NCBI GenBank assembly: GCA_023432005.1
Contig: JAEYVF010000013.1
Span: 1-27,607, forward strand
Length of the DNA: 27,607 bases
DNA from: Actinomycetes bacterium
GTDB lineage: Bacteria > Actinomycetota > Actinomycetes > Actinomycetales > Microbacteriaceae
Direction: 5' to 3'
Part shown: piece after piece, positions 25,431-27,607 of the stretch
Position numbering within the stretch: the first letter of the stretch is position 1
Layout: each line of letters starts with the position of its first letter
The notes under the pieces: model-generated
Databases searched by the model: none
The model's input: only the letters and a program-made list of their open reading frames with translations
What the model was told of the DNA's origin: nothing
Position numbers and translations under genes: made by a program

Positions 25431-26045
25431 GGCACGGCCTCCGACACCGCGCAGGGTCGCCCACACCTCGTCGACCCGGGCGATCGTCTGCTCGAGCGTG
25501 CCGTTCGCATCCACGACGATGTCGGCGATCGCGAGGCGGGCGGACTCCGGCGCCTGTGCTGCCACCCGACGCCGCGCCTCCGCCTCGTCGAGGCCGCGCA
25601 GCTCGACGAGCCGACGCACGCGGGTCTCCTCGTCGGCGCTCACCGCGATGACGTGCTCGAACTCATCCGCGCGACCCTCGCCGCGCTCGTTCACGAGCAG
25701 CGGCACGTCGTAGACGACGATCGCATCCGGGTCGGCGGCGTGAGCCTCGGCGAAGAGCGCTCGTGAGCGTTCCCCCACGGCCGGATGGGTGATGGCGTTG
25801 AGCTTCGCGCGCGCGTCCTCGTCGCCGAAGATGATGGCGCCGAGCGCAGCCCGGTCGAGGGTGCCGTCGGGCGCGATGACCGTCGGTCCGAACTCCCGAG
25901 CGATGTGGGCGAGGCCCGGTGTCCCCGGCGCGACGACCTCCCGGGCGATGACATCCGCGTCGACGACGACCGCGCCGAGCTCCGCGAGCCGCCGTGCGAC
26001 GGTCGACTTGCCGGAGGCGATGCCCCCCGTGAGCGCCACGAGCAT
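25428..26045 (-). CDS. coaE: Dephospho-CoA kinase
   Basis: CoaE phosphorylates the 3'-hydroxyl of dephospho-CoA in the last step of coenzyme A synthesis. The 205-residue protein starts with MLVALTGGIASGKST, a P-loop at 7-15, followed by VVDADVIAREVV and the VYDVPLLVNE motif typical of the family. It lacks the long C-terminal extension of the mycobacterial protein. The ATG is preceded by GGAGGC directly adjacent, too close for a standard ribosome site, and by a CAGCAT box in the same spacing as the leaderless genes nearby. Position after rpsA and before uvrB matches other actinobacteria, apart from the inserted DUF4126 gene. Confidence 0.95.
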   Translation of the reverse strand: MLVALTGGIASGKSTVARRLAELGAVVVDADVIAREVVAPGTPGLAHIAREFGPTVIAPDGTLDRAALGAIIFGDEDARAKLNAITHPAVGERSRALFAEAHAADPDAIVVYDVPLLVNERGEGRADEFEHVIAVSADEETRVRRLVELRGLDEAEARRRVAAQAPESARLAIADIVVDANGTLEQTIARVDEVWATLRGVGGRA

Positions 26046-26051
26046 GCCTCC

Positions 26052-26057
26052 ATGCTG
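26052..26057 (-). promoter_or_regulatory. coaE: Weak coaE -10 candidate
   Basis: CAGCAT on the minus strand, 6 nt before the coaE ATG, mirrors the spacing of uvrB and the DUF4126 gene but has C in place of the first T. Support is spacing only. Confidence 0.3.
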
Positions 26058-26082
26058 TCACGAGCATCCCTCCTGGTTGCGC

Positions 26083-26096
26083 AAACGCTGCAGCGT
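26083..26096. promoter_or_regulatory. Operator-like palindrome, site 1
   Basis: AAACGCTGCAGCGT contains the perfect 12-bp palindrome ACGCTGCAGCGT (26085-26096). It is preceded by TTGCGCAA (26077-26084), another palindrome. It lies 38 bp upstream of coaE and about 80 bp upstream of the DUF4126 gene. A closely similar site occurs at 26135-26149. Confidence 0.5.
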
Positions 26097-26134
26097 CACC
26101 CCTCACGCGCACGTGATCACCGGCGCGGGTGGCC

Positions 26135-26149
26135 AACCGCTACAGCGTT
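26135..26149. promoter_or_regulatory. Operator-like palindrome, site 2
   Basis: AACCGCTACAGCGTT shares the CGCT-N2-AGCG core and A/T-rich ends of site 1. The two centres are 52 bp apart, about five helical turns, and each is followed by a similar CACCC(C)TCAC string. Site 2 covers the place where the -35 element of the DUF4126 promoter should lie. Confidence 0.5.
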
Positions 26150-26164
26150 CGACACCCTCACCCG

Positions 26165-26170
26165 TAGCAT
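26165..26170 (+). promoter_or_regulatory. -10 box of the DUF4126 gene, leaderless configuration
   Basis: TAGCAT with 6 nt (GGCGGC) before the ATG at 26177, giving an expected transcript start at the start codon. Confidence 0.55.
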
Positions 26171-26176
26171 GGCGGC

Positions 26177-26776
26177 ATGCTGGAGCTGCTCACCGGAGCG
26201 GGGCTCGCTGCCGCCGCGGGGCTCAACGCCTACATCCCCCTGCTCGTCATGGGGCTCGCGGCACGGTTCGACTGGATCGGGCTCCCTGGCGGATGGACCT
26301 GGCTCTCCAACGAATGGGTGCTCGTCGTCATCGGCGTGCTGCTCGTCGTCGAGCTCGTGGCCGACAAGGTCCCCGCCGTCGACAGCGTCAACGACTGGAT
26401 CCAGACGGTCGTGCGCCCGGCATCAGGCGGCATCGTCTTCGCGGGCGGCATCGGGACCGAGACGGTCGCCGTGACCGACCCGGAGACCTTCTTCAGCTCG
26501 GGCGCATGGATCCCGATCGCGATCGGCATCGGCCTCGCGCTGCTCGTGCACCTCGGCAAGATGGCCGTGCGCCCCGTCGCGAACCTGGCGACCGCCGGTG
26601 TCGCCGCGCCCGTGCTGAGCACCGCCGAGGACGGCGTGAGCCTCGGCCTCGTCGTGCTGGCTCTCGTGGCACCCGTGCTCGTGCTCATCGGCCTCGTGCT
26701 CCTGGTGGTCGGCTTCGTGCTACTGCGGCGCTCCATCCGTCGTCGGCGGCGCGAGCGCGAGGCCGCGGCCGCCTGA
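26177..26776 (+). CDS. DUF4126 family membrane protein
   Basis: A 199-residue membrane protein of unknown function. Its N-terminal AAAAGLNAYIPLLVMGLAARF is typical of the DUF4126 family. Hydrophobic segments are near 5-28, 47-63, 83-93 (weak), 111-126 and 153-183; the last helix is followed by a strongly basic tail (RRSIRRRRRERE) that should stay in the cytoplasm. No catalytic motif is visible. It is the only plus-strand gene in the right half of the window, divergent from coaE and convergent with rpsA, so it is a monocistronic unit with its own promoter. Two palindromes upstream suggest regulation by a dimeric DNA-binding protein. I assign no function. Confidence 0.85.
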   Translation: MLELLTGAGLAAAAGLNAYIPLLVMGLAARFDWIGLPGGWTWLSNEWVLVVIGVLLVVELVADKVPAVDSVNDWIQTVVRPASGGIVFAGGIGTETVAVTDPETFFSSGAWIPIAIGIGLALLVHLGKMAVRPVANLATAGVAAPVLSTAEDGVSLGLVVLALVAPVLVLIGLVLLVVGFVLLRRSIRRRRREREAAAA

Positions 26777-26780
26777 GACG

Positions 26781-26817
26781 ACCGATGGCCCGCCCCCGAG
26801 GGGACCGGCCATCCGGT
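26781..26817. terminator. Bidirectional hairpin between DUF4126 gene and rpsA
   Basis: ACCGATGGCC pairs with GGCCATCCGGT (one bulged base), and an inner CCCC/GGGG stem adds to it. It lies between the convergent stops at 26776 and 26832, so it can serve both genes. No U-tract is present. Confidence 0.6.
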
Positions 26818-26831
26818 GAGAGCGGGATCGC

Positions 26832-27607
26832 TCAGGAGTTGCTGCTGAGCTTCTCGCGCAGCGCCGCGAGCGACGCGTCGTCGGCGAGGGTGCCGCCCGA
26901 GGTGCTCTCCGACGAGAACGAGTTGCCCGACGGACGCGCCTCGAGCTCGGCCTCGGTCTCCTCGGCCGCGAGGATCTGCTTCTTGTGCGCCTCCCAGCGG
27001 GCCTGGGCAGCCGCGTACTCGGCCTCCCATGCGTCGCGCTGGGCCTCGAAGCCCTCGAGCCACTCGCCCGAGGTCGGGTCGAAGCCCTCCGGGTACTTGT
27101 AGTTGCCCTGCTCGTCGTACTCCGTGACCATGCCGTAGAGCGCCGCGAGACCCGAGTCGAACTCGGAGCTGTTCGGGTCGATGCCCTCGTTCGCCTGCTT
27201 GAGCGACAGCGAGATGCGGCGACGCTCGAGGTCGATGTCGATGACCTTGACGAAGACCTCGTCGCCGACCGAGACGACCTGCTCGGCGAGCTCGACGTGC
27301 TTGCCCGAGAGCTCGGAGATGTGCACGAGGCCCTCGATGCCGTCCGCGACGCGCACGAACGCGCCGAACGGGACGAGCTTGGTGACCTTGCCCGGTGCGA
27401 TCTGCCCGATCGCGTGGGTGCGGGCGAAGACCTGCCACGGGTCTTCCTGGGTCGCCTTGAGCGAGAGCGACACGCGCTCGCGGTCGAGGTCGACCTCGAG
27501 GATCTCGACGGTGACCTCCTGGCCCACCTCGACGACCTCGGATGCGTGCTCGATGTGCTTCCACGAGAGCTCCGAGACGTGCACGAGGCCGTCCACGCCG
27601 CCGAGGT
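26832..27607 (-). CDS. rpsA: 30S ribosomal protein S1, C-terminal part (cut by window edge)
   Basis: S1 binds mRNA on the 30S subunit through repeated S1 (OB-fold) domains. About 257 C-terminal residues are in the window. Visible are most of one S1 domain (VDGLVHVSELSWKHIEHASE and DLDRERVSLSLKA), a further complete one (GKVTKLVPFGAFVRVADG to DLERRRISLSLKQ), and then an acidic, aromatic-rich tail of about 110 residues ending in a serine-rich stretch and REKLSSNS. A linker-and-tail after the last S1 domain is usual for actinobacterial RpsA. The frame stays open to the window edge with no start codon of its own; the GTG at 27596 is internal. coaE follows on the same strand, beyond the inserted DUF4126 gene. 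Confidence 0.95.
   Translation of the reverse strand, partial: LGGVDGLVHVSELSWKHIEHASEVVEVGQEVTVEILEVDLDRERVSLSLKATQEDPWQVFARTHAIGQIAPGKVTKLVPFGAFVRVADGIEGLVHISELSGKHVELAEQVVSVGDEVFVKVIDIDLERRRISLSLKQANEGIDPNSSEFDSGLAALYGMVTEYDEQGNYKYPEGFDPTSGEWLEGFEAQRDAWEAEYAAAQARWEAHKKQILAAEETEAELEARPSGNSFSSESTSGGTLADDASLAALREKLSSNS

Overview
The window is a high-GC, gene-dense chromosomal segment of an actinobacterium, most likely a member of the Microbacteriaceae (Micrococcales). The evidence is the gene order (ctaB/ctaA diverging from tkt-tal-pgi-zwf-opcA-pgl; gap-pgk-tpiA-secG; uvrC-rapZ-whiA; rpsA-coaE-uvrB-uvrA), the presence of the actinobacterial proteins OpcA, RbpA and WhiA, heavy use of GTG starts, and TAnnnT -10 boxes placed 6-7 nt before start codons. 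No mobile element, CRISPR array, tRNA, rRNA, prophage or biosynthetic cluster is visible. It is a core-genome region, and I see no convincing new multi-gene system.

Layout. (1) 5-3535, minus strand: ctaB-ctaA (heme O and heme A synthesis for the aa3 oxidase), then sufB (Fe-S assembly scaffold) as the start of a suf operon that leaves the window. (2) 3813-11972, plus strand: tkt-tal-pgi-zwf-opcA-pgl, a pentose-phosphate operon with several stop/start overlaps. (3) 12027-18456, minus strand: rapZ-whiA, sodA, gap-pgk-tpiA (lower glycolysis), secG (translocase) and rbpA (RNA polymerase activator). (4) 18453-26045, minus strand: coaE, then uvrB, uvrA and uvrC, the complete nucleotide excision repair incision set, with uvrC running into rapZ by a 4-bp overlap. 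(5) 26177-26776, plus strand: a lone DUF4126 membrane protein gene, divergent from coaE and convergent with rpsA. (6) 26832-27607, minus strand: the 3' part of rpsA, cut by the window edge.

Together the genes cover central carbon flux (oxidative and non-oxidative pentose phosphate pathway plus triose-phosphate glycolysis), respiratory heme and Fe-S cofactor supply, oxidative defence (SodA), NADPH production (Zwf/OpcA/Pgl), DNA repair and basic transcription/translation/secretion functions.

The observations most worth a second look are small: a pair of matching palindromes about five helical turns apart upstream of the DUF4126 gene, the second over its expected -35 region; apparently leaderless starts for uvrA, uvrB and the DUF4126 gene; an RbpA in which all four zinc-ligand positions are substituted; the absence of yvcK/glmR between rapZ and whiA; several perfect GC-rich hairpins at gene ends, one over the whiA stop codon; and a recurring GGATGC/GCATCC hexamer that carries otherwise uncommon codons. 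All gaps between genes are under 300 bp.
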